DNA of 64,000 bases from Euryarchaeota archaeon UBA103 (GTDB taxonomy: Archaea; Thermoplasmatota; Poseidoniia; Poseidoniales; Thalassarchaeaceae): contig DAYH01000024.1 of assembly GCA_002506825.1 (NCBI GenBank), forward strand, positions 1,591 to 65,590, given 5' to 3'. A program made the position numbers and the translations under genes. Numbering within the stretch: the stretch's first letter is position 1; each line of letters starts with the position of its first letter. Shown here piece after piece: positions 1 through 8,969 of the stretch. The notes beneath the pieces were generated by a model that saw only the letters and a program-made list of their open reading frames with translations, was not told where the DNA came from and ran no database searches.

Positions 1-45
1 CGTGGTCATCGTGGTCGTCGTGGTCGTCGTGGTCGTCGTGGTCGT
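1..45. repeat. Five tandem 9-bp units encoding Asp-Asp-His repeats
   Basis: The unit cgtggtcgt is repeated five times with one substitution in the first copy (positions 1-9, 10-18, 19-27, 28-36, 37-45). On the minus strand it is in frame with the ZnuA-like gene and encodes the His/Asp-rich metal-binding loop. It may continue beyond the edge. Such arrays change copy number easily by slippage. Confidence 0.9.
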
Positions 46-535
46 CAGACATGGTTGCAAGAGTAGTACTCTCGAACGGCCCGTCATTCATCAATTCACA
101 CAAATTAGATACCAGTAGCGATTCAAAGTCTAATGTAACCTCTCCGTCCATCATGGTGTGTGTCATGAACGAAGCAGGAGCATCAGCACCTAGGGACTCC
201 AAAGCCGAGTCTACCCATGGTTCTAGATTCAAACCATGATAGAAGAATACATCTGCTTCTTGAAGCCTGATTAAATCGGCTGCTGATGGCTCATAGTCGT
301 GTACAGGGATGTTGTCTTGGCTCATGTAGTGCATTTCTACATGTTCCCCTGCTACTGCCTTGACCAGCTCACCAACGTGATAGGTGGAAACCATCACTGA
401 GCCGAAGACAGTGATTGGATCTACTATTTGTTCGGAATCATCGGCATCTTCTGCCTCATCACCTAGACATCCAGCAAGGCTTGATGTTATCATTAGTACG
501 CTTAGCAATATTGACCTGTACGCTACACTCTTCAT
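1..535 (-). CDS. znuA: Zinc/manganese-type ABC transporter substrate-binding lipoprotein (ZnuA-like), C-terminus beyond left edge
   Basis: This gene runs leftward and is cut by the window edge, leaving 178 residues. The start ATG is at 535-533. The N-terminus is a hydrophobic leader followed by the lipobox SLAGC (Cys23), so the mature protein should be a lipid-anchored extracytoplasmic lipoprotein. The region after the leader has the cluster A-I binding-protein pattern (FGSVMVSTYHVGELVKAVAG, then DYEPSAADLIRL and a DVFFYHGLNLEPWVD stretch), in which His and Asp residues bind Zn or Mn. Near the edge the protein enters a run of Asp-Asp-His triplets, the metal-rich loop typical of ZnuA. Permease and ATPase genes would be expected to the left. 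The divergent NikR-like gene at 625 suggests metal-dependent control. Family assignment is secure; the exact metal is inferred. Confidence 0.88.
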   Translation of the reverse strand, partial: MKSVAYRSILLSVLMITSSLAGCLGDEAEDADDSEQIVDPITVFGSVMVSTYHVGELVKAVAGEHVEMHYMSQDNIPVHDYEPSAADLIRLQEADVFFYHGLNLEPWVDSALESLGADAPASFMTHTMMDGEVTLDFESLLVSNLCELMNDGPFESTTLATMSDDHDDHDDHDDHDDH

Positions 536-554
536 AGCCCGCCCGCCAGCTATT

Positions 555-571
555 ACATATTTAATATATGT
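555..571. promoter_or_regulatory. Inverted repeat acatat-N5-atatgt between divergent metal genes
   Basis: A perfect 6-bp inverted repeat (acatat, spacer ttaat, atatgt) lies in the 89-bp gap between the ZnuA-like start (535) and the NikR-like start (625). The AT-rich core can also serve as TATA-like sequence for both genes. NikR-family proteins bind dyad-symmetric operators, so this is a candidate operator; that role is inference. Confidence 0.4.
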
Positions 572-624
572 TAATAACTACAGAAAACGAAATTATTATT
601 AGTATAGATAATCTGAGAATATTC

Positions 625-1050
625 ATGAGTAGGATTGTTTCTTTCAGTACTGATGTCGATTTTGCAGAAAGGCTTGGCGGTCTTGTTAAGCAGAGTGGTT
701 ACAAAAATAGGAGTATGTTTCTGAGAGATGCTAGTATCCATTTCGCTGAGGAATTGATGCGTGGTGACCTGGATAAGATGGAGAGTGATCTTCAGATTGA
801 GGGGACTGCGGTTGTATACTTCCAGCATGATGTTGAGAACAAGTTAGCAGAGATTAGGCATTCGGGAAGTGTTAACGTTACGTCGTACAGTCATACTTGT
901 CTACCTGATAGCCACTCTTGTGTAGACACTATGCAAGTCAAGGGCAAAGCCGGCTCAATTAGAAAAATGATAGCACAGATAAGGAATATTCATAATGTGG
1001 ACAGAGTAGTGTTTATTGTAGCGCCAGATAGGGAAGATGGATGTTGCTAA
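625..1050 (+). CDS. NikR-like ribbon-helix-helix metal-responsive regulator
   Basis: The 141-residue product begins with a ribbon-helix-helix DNA-binding domain (residues 1-45, MSRIVSFSTD followed by two helices) and continues into an ACT-like regulatory domain ending in KGKAGSIRKMIAQIR and DRVVFIV, the layout of nickel regulator NikR. The potential metal ligands are His79, His90, Cys92, His97 and Cys99; His90 and Cys99 sit about where NikR has its nickel ligands, but the rest of the set differs. A longer reading frame opens at 568, but the start at 625 gives the canonical RHH N-terminus. The gene is divergent from a zinc-type binding protein, so it probably senses Zn, Mn or Ni to control that uptake system. 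The metal identity is not settled by sequence. Confidence 0.8.
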   Translation: MSRIVSFSTDVDFAERLGGLVKQSGYKNRSMFLRDASIHFAEELMRGDLDKMESDLQIEGTAVVYFQHDVENKLAEIRHSGSVNVTSYSHTCLPDSHSCVDTMQVKGKAGSIRKMIAQIRNIHNVDRVVFIVAPDREDGCC

Positions 1051-1075
1051 TCCCTTAGATTAACCTGCCATCGAA

Positions 1076-2692
1076 CTATCCGAGTACGATTGGGGAAGAT
1101 GTCATTACTTCGTCGCTACAACCATCCTTATATTGCTCAAAATTTTCTATGAACATGCGAGCTAAAAGATCAGCCACATTATCGAATTTCTTCTTGTCAT
1201 TCCATGTATCACGAGGTTGGAGGATAGTGTCGGGAACTCCCTCACATGTCGTTGGCACTGAGAATCCGAACCTTGGGTCTTTGACGAAAACTACGTCATC
1301 TAAATCTCCTCTAAGGGCCGCATTGAGCAATGCTCTAGTCCACTTTATTTTGATCCTGCTGCTGTCTCCGTAGCCTCCTGCTACCCATCCGGTGTTAATT
1401 AGCCAGCACTTGGCGTCATTCTCTCTGATCTTTCTAGAAAGTAGGTCTGCATATATTGATGGATGTCTGGGCATGAATGGCGCACCGAAGCAAGTAGAGA
1501 AAGTTGCCTGTGGCTCTGTAATGCCAATCTCAGTGCCAGCTACCTTAGCGGTGTATCCTGAAATGAAGTGATATGCAGCCTGCTCGGGTGTGAGCCTAGA
1601 CAGTGGAGGTAGGACTCCGAAGGCATCACAAGTCAGGAAGACAACATTCTTCGGATTCCCTGCCATGGAATCTGGAGTCCTGTTCTCTATTGACTCAATG
1701 GAGTACGATCCTCTGGTATTCTGTGTGAGCGAATCGTTGGTGAAGTCAGGAGTTCCATCCGCATTCAAAACAACATTTTCTAGGATTGTACCGCGCATCC
1801 TGGTGGTTGCGAAGATAGCGGGCTCATCCTTCTTTGAGAGATTGATTAGCTTGGCATAACACCCGCCCTCGAAATTGAAGACTCCGTCCTCTGACCACCC
1901 ATGCTCATCGTCACCCACAAGAGCTCTATTTGGATCGGCAGAAAGGGTGGTCTTTCCGGTACCTGATAGTCCGAAGAATAAGGCGGATTTCTGACCATCG
2001 GTATTCGCTGAGCAATGCATAGGGAGAAGTCCCCTTTCTGGAAGTATGTGGTTCATTATAGTGAAAATCGCTTTCTTTATCTCGCCAGCGTAGTGAGTTC
2101 CTCCAATAATGACGAGGCCCCTATCAAGAGCTAGGATTACGAAGACACCAGAATTAGTTCCGTCCTTTATTGGATTGGCCTGCAAAGAGGGAGCATGGAG
2201 GATTGTGTACTGGGGCTCATGTATTTCGAGCTCTTCTTCAGTGGCCCTGACGAACATATTGTGCATGAAAGCAGCGTGCCACGCATTCTCAGTCACTAGT
2301 CTGACTGGCATCCTGTGCCTTTTGTCTGCACCACAGAAAGCATCTTTGACAAATAGGTGGTTAGCTTTGTCTAGGTACTTCCTAGTCTTTTCTAGGAGTC
2401 TCTCAAACTTCTCAGTCGAGATTGGTCTGTTTACATCCCCCCACCATACCTCCTCGGCTAAGCCGGATTCCTTGACGATGAATCGGTCATTGGGAGACCT
2501 ACCGGTTCTCTCTCCGGTAGTTGCTAGGAGCACTCCGTGAGAAGTGAGCTTTGCCTCTTTCCTCGAAACGGCTAGTTCATGCAACTTCTCCCAACCAAGG
2601 TTCCAGTGTACATTGCCACTAACGTTCAGTCCATGGTGCGCCAATGTAGTTTTTGGCACGGGGCTGGAGCCCGACAGAGCTCGGTCCTCCAT
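1076..2692 (-). CDS. pckA: Phosphoenolpyruvate carboxykinase (ATP)
   Basis: This enzyme interconverts oxaloacetate plus ATP and PEP plus CO2 in the cytosol, the entry step of gluconeogenesis from TCA intermediates. The 538-residue length matches the ATP-dependent family. Visible motifs are TGERTGRSPNDRF near residue 59 (substrate binding), GGTHYAGEIKKAIFT near 197 (metal and oxaloacetate site), the P-loop GLSGTGKTTLS at 241-251, DDEHGWS at 261-267 (kinase-2 metal site), and the adenine-binding region with FTSGYTAK-like sequence FISGYTAKVAGTE. The ATP-dependent form is common in bacteria and rarer in archaea. It is transcribed alone and diverges from the membrane protein gene at 2811. Confidence 0.97.
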   Translation of the reverse strand: MEDRALSGSSPVPKTTLAHHGLNVSGNVHWNLGWEKLHELAVSRKEAKLTSHGVLLATTGERTGRSPNDRFIVKESGLAEEVWWGDVNRPISTEKFERLLEKTRKYLDKANHLFVKDAFCGADKRHRMPVRLVTENAWHAAFMHNMFVRATEEELEIHEPQYTILHAPSLQANPIKDGTNSGVFVILALDRGLVIIGGTHYAGEIKKAIFTIMNHILPERGLLPMHCSANTDGQKSALFFGLSGTGKTTLSADPNRALVGDDEHGWSEDGVFNFEGGCYAKLINLSKKDEPAIFATTRMRGTILENVVLNADGTPDFTNDSLTQNTRGSYSIESIENRTPDSMAGNPKNVVFLTCDAFGVLPPLSRLTPEQAAYHFISGYTAKVAGTEIGITEPQATFSTCFGAPFMPRHPSIYADLLSRKIRENDAKCWLINTGWVAGGYGDSSRIKIKWTRALLNAALRGDLDDVVFVKDPRFGFSVPTTCEGVPDTILQPRDTWNDKKKFDNVADLLARMFIENFEQYKDGCSDEVMTSSPIVLG

Positions 2693-2810
2693 GCTCCTCG
2701 ACTAGGACACCTGCCTTCAAGGGTTGCGTATGTGACAGCCCAGATTGTAACCTGCTTGAACATTGACTTATCGGGGATGTGATTATCGCTCATATGCTCT
2801 ACGCGAGTCG

Positions 2811-5800
2811 ATGGTGGATGGCGCTTCGGACGATGATATCATCCGTGAGAGGGCCTTTCGGATCAGTGATAAGTTGGATTTGGGCGATCTAGTGGATGAT
2901 TCTCAGTTCGTCAAAGAGGAAGTGTCTGAGGAAGAAGGCGAAGATAGTGACGATGCTATTGGAGAGATTTTTGATCCGTTTGTCCGAGTCAAAGTTCCGG
3001 GGAGCGTAGAGAAGGATGGGAGTGTGAAAACAGCCCCAGAGACGGATGTGGTGACTGATATTGCTACTGAAGGAGAGAGGAGAATAAACTGGGTTCTTAT
3101 GGGTGCGATGATCCTGGTCTACAGCGCCATAGGTTTCCAGATTGGTTTCGTGTTCGATCCCCTAGTTGCCACTCTTTCTCTCATATTGCTTGCCTCTATT
3201 GGATTCTTACTTGGAGAGAGATGGTCCAAGGACAGAAGGTTAAGGATTCTTGGGATTACTTGGATAATAATCTCAATGAAGGTACTGTATGGGCTGTCCG
3301 TAGAGTTGCAGAGATGGGGCATCATTGGAGTAGAGGGGCTTGGAGCTCTCCTACTAGTCACCGTGGGATTGAACATAGTGGCTTCTTACAGATACGAGCA
3401 CGATGCCATTGCCGCTCAGTCAACTCTTGTACTTCTCGCCGTGGGTTCCACTGCGGGATCTTTGTACGGCCAGGAGGGTGTTGCTTTCATGATTCTGGTT
3501 TCTACTATCCTAATGCACATACTTGCGACTCACCGGAAGTCGGGGAATCTCGCGGCACTTGGTATTGCGTCCTCAAACCTATGGATAGGGATGCATGCCA
3601 TCACTGGTGGGTTTGAAATCGGGGAGTTGAGGGTTCTAGCCTTGGATAGGCCGCTGCTTCTGTTTGTTCTGATGTTGATTACGACTGGTATGAACGCGGG
3701 CATGGCAACTCGTTTTGCCAGAGAGGAGAATTGGTTCTCGAAGGGCATGAAGATATTGGGACTTGGGAAGCCAGGGCTATGGGGTGTTTCAGTCTCACTT
3801 GGGCTAATAGGTGCTCTTCTGGCGGTGGCGGCAAATAGAGGCGACATAGGGTATGCCTTGGGAATGGTAACTGTTCTTTGTGGAGCATTCTCGGGGTCAT
3901 ATCTTGTTGTTAGGGGAGTTTCTTGGAAGAGGGTATCGTTACCTCTTATCACAATGGCGATAATTCTGTTACTTGTTCTTCTGTTTGGTACGACTGTGTC
4001 TTCATCACTGGGTTTTTCGGAGTACACCATTTTCACGCTAGTCGGTTCCATAACTGTCGCATTTGTGATACTAAGAGACCAGGATAGTGTCACAGATAGG
4101 GTACTATGGATGGGGTCAGTAGCGGTACTCACCTTGCTAGTAATCCTAGTTCCGTCTGATTCCAACGAGGCAGGGGGGGATGGGGGCGTCCTTCTGCTAA
4201 CGATGCTGTCACTTCTTCATGTTGGAAGTGGGGTGCTGGCGATCAAGAGAAAGTCTCCCTCTCTGGCTGGAGTGACTGTTTTGCTTCCATGGACGTGGAT
4301 TATCCTGGAACAGCTAGCTCAAGAGACGCTGCGGACTCTATTGGTGTCCAACAATTTAGACGACCCTGGAAGTATAATACACATAGATCCTTTTCCACTA
4401 TCCGCATATCTTATTATTTGCTCGATAATGATGGCCATAGTGAATGAGAATATGGGGAAGACGGATGTTAATCTAGCATCTAAATTTCTTGGGATTTCTG
4501 AAATTTCTGCGTCATTAAGAGATTCTGGGGCCCTTCAACTATGGAGTCTGGGACTGTGGTTACCCATGATTTCAATATTATTTATGGCTCAGTTTGGTGC
4601 CTTCACTTCACCTACCTTGCTGTTAGTTTCAGGACTACTATGGGGCTTGCACGTATTGGCGCATGCTAGAGGTGTCAGAATCGGGAATGCTTCCCTCATG
4701 ATTGGAATTATTCTTTTCTCGTCTCTGGTGATACAATGGCGACATGGAATGGGGGAATATGTATCTATTTTGATATGTATCGTATTGGTCTCCATCCTTC
4801 TCACTAAGAGAGAGGGCGAGGGTTTCTTAACGACGTCTATGGGAGCCATGGGCATTCCACTTCTCCTTCTAATTCCGAATAGGAATATCAGTATTGTTCT
4901 AGAGGATTTTTCCTTTCTGCCGGCAATCGAACCATCGATGATAGCGATAGCAAGTACGGGTCTTTTACTCGCAATTTATCTTCCCAAGGCTGGTGAGATT
5001 GAGGATTTGCTCAAGCCGGCGCTATCTTCTCTGTGGCTGATGTCGATCTGTGTTGCAGTATCATACATTCAGGGCGATTCTCTAGCATTGTCTTTGTCGA
5101 TTGGTATGTTCATGATGGCTACAGTATGGCTGGTAGCGAGGGGGGAGGTGCGTAGGGAGCTTCAATCAGTGACCAAGATGAATACAAGGAGGTCACTAGC
5201 CTTAGAAAAGATATCGAAGAGTCGTGAAGAAGGACAGTTACGCACCTATGACGCTAGAGAAGCAGAGATGAAATCCTCTCGGAAGAAAAGTCGTGAGAAA
5301 GCTCAAACAGACGATGTTGAAGAGCTCTACACCTCTGACGTTAGTCACCGTCCTGTAATAGTAATCGCCGTGATGATACTAGTCTTTACGACCAGCCTAG
5401 TAATTGGGTTCACTTCTGGCCCTAATCCTGTTCTTCTACTTGTGATTGGGGCATTTGTTACTTTACTAATCGCTGTAGCAAGATTGCGTACAAGACAGTT
5501 AGAGCTTGATCTCCCCCACATCCTTGGCATAGAGATGCCAATAGCGTTGGCAATATCTGGACTTGTGATTGTTCACATCTTCTCTCTGCTTGGCCCGGGA
5601 GCTAGTAATGAGGATCTCACTAGTATGGGAGTACTGGTTGTTCTGATTGTGGAATTGTCATTGATTTCACTTTATCAGCAGGATAATATGTTAGATAGGA
5701 TTCCAATTGCGATTGATTGGATAGTCTACCCCCTTCTGGCAGATAGGATTCTTGGGGCCATATTGTATGAGTCGATGCCATGGCCACTGAGTGTAGATCC

Positions 5801-6518
5801 GTTCTCTGGAGAAGTCATGGAGTGGAAAGGTCCTCTCATGGCTCTAGAGATTTGTTTGATTGGATTGGTCGTAACAAGTTACTGGATAGATAATTTGAGA
5901 TCTACAAAGGGAAGGGAAGCAGAAGATGGTTTCTCCCTGGGTTTCCGGGGGGTCTCTGTAACACTACTATCAGTCGGGTTTGCATCTATCATAGTGGTAA
6001 TTTCAACACTAATGGAAGGATGGAGAAGAAATCAGCCGAATGCAGTGGGAATGGGGATCTTGTGTATTGCATTGGCCATACTTTCGATTGAGAGTTGGTT
6101 TGACGGATTTTCCGGTATTGTCGGTGGATTATACGGCTCTCTTGGAATAGTTCTCTTGATACTACTAGTATGCACCATTCCAATGAAAGGTGAGAGATGG
6201 TCTGTAATGCTGGCAATTAATGCTCACGTACTGCTAATTTTGGGATTGATTGCCAGTGGCTTGTCACTGTTAATTCCAATGTTCTTAGTCATCTTATCAA
6301 CAACCGTATGGGTGACCGGGATTCTACAATTAAGGAAATCACTGAGAGCTTGGGGTCTCGCTGATCTTGTAATGGCGATTCTATTTTCAGTCGTATTCTA
6401 TGGAGGAGTAATTTTCCAGCCTCAAATTCTTTTGGTAGGACTTTCAATAATTGCGATTGAGCTGGGAGTTGTCTCATGGTTAGGACTAAAAAACGAAGAG
6501 AATATGGTGAAGAGCTGA
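2811..6518 (+). CDS. Giant multi-pass membrane protein of unknown function (~1235 aa)
   Basis: I do not recognise a family. The first ~85 residues are acidic and probably cytosolic, followed by a long series of hydrophobic helices (I estimate more than 30) running to the C-terminus. The series is split near the middle by a charged, Lys/Arg/Glu-rich stretch (nt about 5140-5345) predicted to be a cytosolic linker, so the protein looks like two polytopic halves. No transporter signature, protease site or glycosyltransferase motif is obvious. A start at 2763 is also open; 2811 (ATGGTGGATGG) is preferred because it leaves room for a divergent promoter with pckA and gives an N-terminus beginning with the acidic stretch. 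The next gene, 42 bp downstream, encodes an anchored FKBP-like protein. Confidence 0.75.
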   Translation: MVDGASDDDIIRERAFRISDKLDLGDLVDDSQFVKEEVSEEEGEDSDDAIGEIFDPFVRVKVPGSVEKDGSVKTAPETDVVTDIATEGERRINWVLMGAMILVYSAIGFQIGFVFDPLVATLSLILLASIGFLLGERWSKDRRLRILGITWIIISMKVLYGLSVELQRWGIIGVEGLGALLLVTVGLNIVASYRYEHDAIAAQSTLVLLAVGSTAGSLYGQEGVAFMILVSTILMHILATHRKSGNLAALGIASSNLWIGMHAITGGFEIGELRVLALDRPLLLFVLMLITTGMNAGMATRFAREENWFSKGMKILGLGKPGLWGVSVSLGLIGALLAVAANRGDIGYALGMVTVLCGAFSGSYLVVRGVSWKRVSLPLITMAIILLLVLLFGTTVSSSLGFSEYTIFTLVGSITVAFVILRDQDSVTDRVLWMGSVAVLTLLVILVPSDSNEAGGDGGVLLLTMLSLLHVGSGVLAIKRKSPSLAGVTVLLPWTWIILEQLAQETLRTLLVSNNLDDPGSIIHIDPFPLSAYLIICSIMMAIVNENMGKTDVNLASKFLGISEISASLRDSGALQLWSLGLWLPMISILFMAQFGAFTSPTLLLVSGLLWGLHVLAHARGVRIGNASLMIGIILFSSLVIQWRHGMGEYVSILICIVLVSILLTKREGEGFLTTSMGAMGIPLLLLIPNRNISIVLEDFSFLPAIEPSMIAIASTGLLLAIYLPKAGEIEDLLKPALSSLWLMSICVAVSYIQGDSLALSLSIGMFMMATVWLVARGEVRRELQSVTKMNTRRSLALEKISKSREEGQLRTYDAREAEMKSSRKKSREKAQTDDVEELYTSDVSHRPVIVIAVMILVFTTSLVIGFTSGPNPVLLLVIGAFVTLLIAVARLRTRQLELDLPHILGIEMPIALAISGLVIVHIFSLLGPGASNEDLTSMGVLVVLIVELSLISLYQQDNMLDRIPIAIDWIVYPLLADRILGAILYESMPWPLSVDPFSGEVMEWKGPLMALEICLIGLVVTSYWIDNLRSTKGREAEDGFSLGFRGVSVTLLSVGFASIIVVISTLMEGWRRNQPNAVGMGILCIALAILSIESWFDGFSGIVGGLYGSLGIVLLILLVCTIPMKGERWSVMLAINAHVLLILGLIASGLSLLIPMFLVILSTTVWVTGILQLRKSLRAWGLADLVMAILFSVVFYGGVIFQPQILLVGLSIIAIELGVVSWLGLKNEENMVKS

Positions 6519-6560
6519 GAGTGAAGTAATCAGGGTAAAAGAGATCAAAGTGGGCCAACG

Positions 6561-7550
6561 TTGATGATGGTCGGGCGCGGCAAAACAATCGTGACGAGGT
6601 CTTGGATATCGGATACGCCCGATGAAGTTGAGCACCCCCCGGTACCTCTGGGCATCAATGAGATGGCAGTTCCTAGGGTCTCGATACTACTTTCCATTTC
6701 CACCATAGTCGTGATTTTGATATCCTCCATATGGATAGGATTCGATGCTAATAAATTTTTGAATAATCTGGAAGAGTCATTCGAATCTGTTGATGAGTCA
6801 ATGATTGAGATGGATGGCAGGTGGGCATGGGAGGTGGATATGTTATTCGATACATGCGATTCTCGAGAGGACGATTGGACCTGGCCTGAGAATTTATCTT
6901 CGCAGGATGATTTGTTTCTCTATCCAGGGGAATTAAGGTGTGACTGGGAGCACCAGGGACAGGGAGATACTGCATCACTAGTAGTCTATAATAGGGGAAA
7001 TCAGACTCTAGATTTACTACTAGAAATAAGTAGCTCTGATGTCCTTTTCTCGGAGTCCGATGATACGCAGTATCTGATAAATGAGATGCCAAGTGGGGAC
7101 TCAGTTATTCTAGAGGTTTTACTGACTGAGGATGTTGCCGAGGCGGAGATATCAATCATCGCTTCTCATGTATCTCTAATTTCTGCAGAAGTGAGGTTGG
7201 ATGTCACTATTTTCCAAGGTGTTGATTCAAGAACGATACATATCGAAGAGGGAGATAGAGTAGAAGTGGAGTACACCGTTTGGAATGCGGATACGGGAGA
7301 GGAGCTGGATAGTGGGACATGGACAGAGAATGCTGGCGATCCATGGTTTTCGATAGAAGGGTTCGGATGGTCTGCGATAGGCTTAGACATTGATGATGAC
7401 AGAGGATTGATACCAGGTGTGGAGAGTGGTACCAGCCACATCACCTTATTGCCTCCTCCGATAGCTTATGGCAATAGTGATGGGCACGAGCTTCAGGATG
7501 TTTGGTTGAGATTCGAGGTTAATCTAGATAGGGCACCTCTTTCAGGGTAG
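6561..7550 (+). CDS. Membrane-anchored extracytoplasmic protein with C-terminal FKBP-like domain
   Basis: The 329-residue protein has one N-terminal transmembrane segment (about residues 36-55, VSILLSISTIVVILISSIWI), then an extracytoplasmic region with two Cys in a CDSREDDW / LRCDWEH context and a beta-rich domain resembling a CARDB/NEW3 fold. The last ~115 residues look like an FKBP-type peptidyl-prolyl isomerase: GDRVEVEYTVW, LDSG, GLIPGVESG, TLLPPPIAYGN and a final beta strand LRFEVNL. The PPIase assignment rests on this motif order and is moderate. It follows the giant membrane protein closely and precedes the methyltransferase by 17 bp, so the three may be cotranscribed. A role in folding or assembling an exported protein is plausible but inferred. 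Confidence 0.65.
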   Translation: MMMVGRGKTIVTRSWISDTPDEVEHPPVPLGINEMAVPRVSILLSISTIVVILISSIWIGFDANKFLNNLEESFESVDESMIEMDGRWAWEVDMLFDTCDSREDDWTWPENLSSQDDLFLYPGELRCDWEHQGQGDTASLVVYNRGNQTLDLLLEISSSDVLFSESDDTQYLINEMPSGDSVILEVLLTEDVAEAEISIIASHVSLISAEVRLDVTIFQGVDSRTIHIEEGDRVEVEYTVWNADTGEELDSGTWTENAGDPWFSIEGFGWSAIGLDIDDDRGLIPGVESGTSHITLLPPPIAYGNSDGHELQDVWLRFEVNLDRAPLSG

Positions 7551-7567
7551 GGTATTGGGGTTAAGGA

Positions 7568-8872
7568 ATGTCGGAAGATAGCTCACACGCATCGGTTCGT
7601 CCTTCCGCATCAGTAGCGAAGGAGGCTGCCAAGAGGGCGGGTGCTGAATCGGTAAGAAAGGGTGAGCCGTCATTTCACATGACCGAGCAAATGCGAAGAC
7701 TTTCCACGCCTTGGGGTGTAGCTCTCGCACGTGCTGAACAAATAGATCCACATTCATTAGGTCCTGGAATTATCTTGGATGCCGCAGTGGGATCGGGGAT
7801 ACAGCTTATTGCTTACTCAAATGTTCTGAAAAGACCTTCTCTTGGAGTAGAGATAGATGGAAATGCTGCTGTTCTATGTGCCGCAAACATGTTTGCCGTT
7901 GCCGGGAAAGACGATATTCAGAGAACTATGGACAGGGTGATAATAGGGGATAGTACTGATTCAGAGGGGGTGATGACTGAGTTCTGGTCCAGTCTTAGAG
8001 AGGCGGGGACAAGGGCCCATCCACCCGTTGCGATGCTGCATTTGGATCCAGCTAGGCCTAGGGATGCTCAGAATCACCATATAGATGAGATGAAGCCCAG
8101 CATAGAGCCGTTGCTATCGTCTTGGAAGAAGTACTTGGAATTGGGGTCGGACGGGCCGTGTATCATTCTTGATCTTTCTCCGAGGCTAGATTCAGAGCAA
8201 CGATCTATGATTGATGAAATTGTTGAAAGGACTTATCCAGGGTGTGGGAGAACTTGGGAGTGGATGAGCAGAGGTGGAGGAAGAGTGGATAGGCTTTCCA
8301 TGTGGATAGGGTCGTTATCGTCCAACAACTCTAGAAGATGCATTAGGATGGGGACTAAGAGGATAATGTCATCCATAGAAGGAGAGGGGGGCAGTGTTTC
8401 AAAAATCAGACTTAGCGAGCCTCCGCCGTTTGATTCTTGGATTACGATAGTTGACCCGGTGATTCTGGAGAGTGGATTACAGGATGAGTGGATTTCAAAG
8501 GCGATACCCGAGGGAAGTGGCTTCTCATGGATCAGGACAGATGGAAGAAGACCGTTGCTCATACACACGGATCCGATAAATGATGATGATCAAGTAGGGG
8601 GGTTCGTAATTTCTAGCGGCAGAGTAGTGCAACACAAGCTATCTCCTCCTGAATATCATACAATTTCACAGACCGCGTCATCACTTGCTAGACTAGAGAT
8701 AGGTAGTGTTACGCTTAGGTGCTCACTAGATCCGGACATTCACCCAAAGTTGCAGAGAAGGCTTCACAAGGCAATGAGAGAGATAGATGGTGCGAGGTCG
8801 TTCATGGTAGATATTGAACTATCGAGAGATACTGGAGATTACACTATGTATATCGTTTGCAAGGAGGATTAG
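7568..8872 (+). CDS. SAM-dependent methyltransferase, THUMP-like type
   Basis: The 434-residue product carries a class I methyltransferase core: motif I ILDAAVGSGIQL near residue 75, an acidic residue after the second strand (GVEIDGNAA), and a catalytic-type motif LHLDPARPRD near residue 160. The DPAR motif and the C-terminal alpha/beta region resemble the bacterial and archaeal family whose C-terminus is a THUMP-like domain, suggesting an RNA substrate. The substrate cannot be read from the sequence. It lies directly upstream of the ribosomal protein operon, separated by a hairpin-containing leader, which fits a translation-related role. Alternative: an uncharacterised small-molecule methyltransferase. 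Confidence 0.65.
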   Translation: MSEDSSHASVRPSASVAKEAAKRAGAESVRKGEPSFHMTEQMRRLSTPWGVALARAEQIDPHSLGPGIILDAAVGSGIQLIAYSNVLKRPSLGVEIDGNAAVLCAANMFAVAGKDDIQRTMDRVIIGDSTDSEGVMTEFWSSLREAGTRAHPPVAMLHLDPARPRDAQNHHIDEMKPSIEPLLSSWKKYLELGSDGPCIILDLSPRLDSEQRSMIDEIVERTYPGCGRTWEWMSRGGGRVDRLSMWIGSLSSNNSRRCIRMGTKRIMSSIEGEGGSVSKIRLSEPPPFDSWITIVDPVILESGLQDEWISKAIPEGSGFSWIRTDGRRPLLIHTDPINDDDQVGGFVISSGRVVQHKLSPPEYHTISQTASSLARLEIGSVTLRCSLDPDIHPKLQRRLHKAMREIDGARSFMVDIELSRDTGDYTMYIVCKED

Positions 8873-8885
8873 CTCCCTTCGGAGC
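8872..8885 (+). terminator. Short hairpin immediately after the methyltransferase stop
   Basis: GCTCC (8872-8876), loop CTTC, GGAGC (8881-8885) form a perfect 5-bp stem at the stop codon. There is no following T tract, so a terminator role is weakly supported. Confidence 0.25.
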
Positions 8886-8913
8886 CTTCCAATCGGTTCA
8901 AATAGGGATGGTT

Positions 8914-8947
8914 GGTCGCCCGGATGCTTAACAGCCACTGGGTGACC
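8914..8947 (+). promoter_or_regulatory. Stem-loop in the leader of the rps13 operon
   Basis: GGTCGCCC (8914-8921) and GGGTGACC (8940-8947) can pair over 8 bp with one G-U, enclosing an 18-nt loop. It ends 22 bases before the rps13 ATG. Ribosomal operons are often autoregulated by a ribosomal protein binding its leader (S4 in bacteria), so this is a candidate control element if it is transcribed. Confidence 0.35.
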
Positions 8948-8956
8948 GGTGAACGC

Positions 8957-8963
8957 GGGAGGA
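8957..8963 (+). promoter_or_regulatory. Shine-Dalgarno GGGAGGA deciding the rps13 start
   Basis: GGGAGGA ends six bases before ATG at 8970 and lies inside the coding sequence if the upstream GTG (8949) were used, so it selects the ATG. Confidence 0.7.
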
Positions 8964-8969
8964 CCGTAC

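Noticed and set aside
1..45. CRISPR or microsatellite interpretation of the 9-bp repeats
   Set aside because: The repeats are in frame in the ZnuA-like gene and encode the expected metal-binding loop; there are no spacers.
3530..4165. 211-codon minus-strand frame inside the giant membrane gene
   Set aside because: It is antisense to hydrophobic helices and gives Ser/Thr/Pro-rich sequence with no domain.
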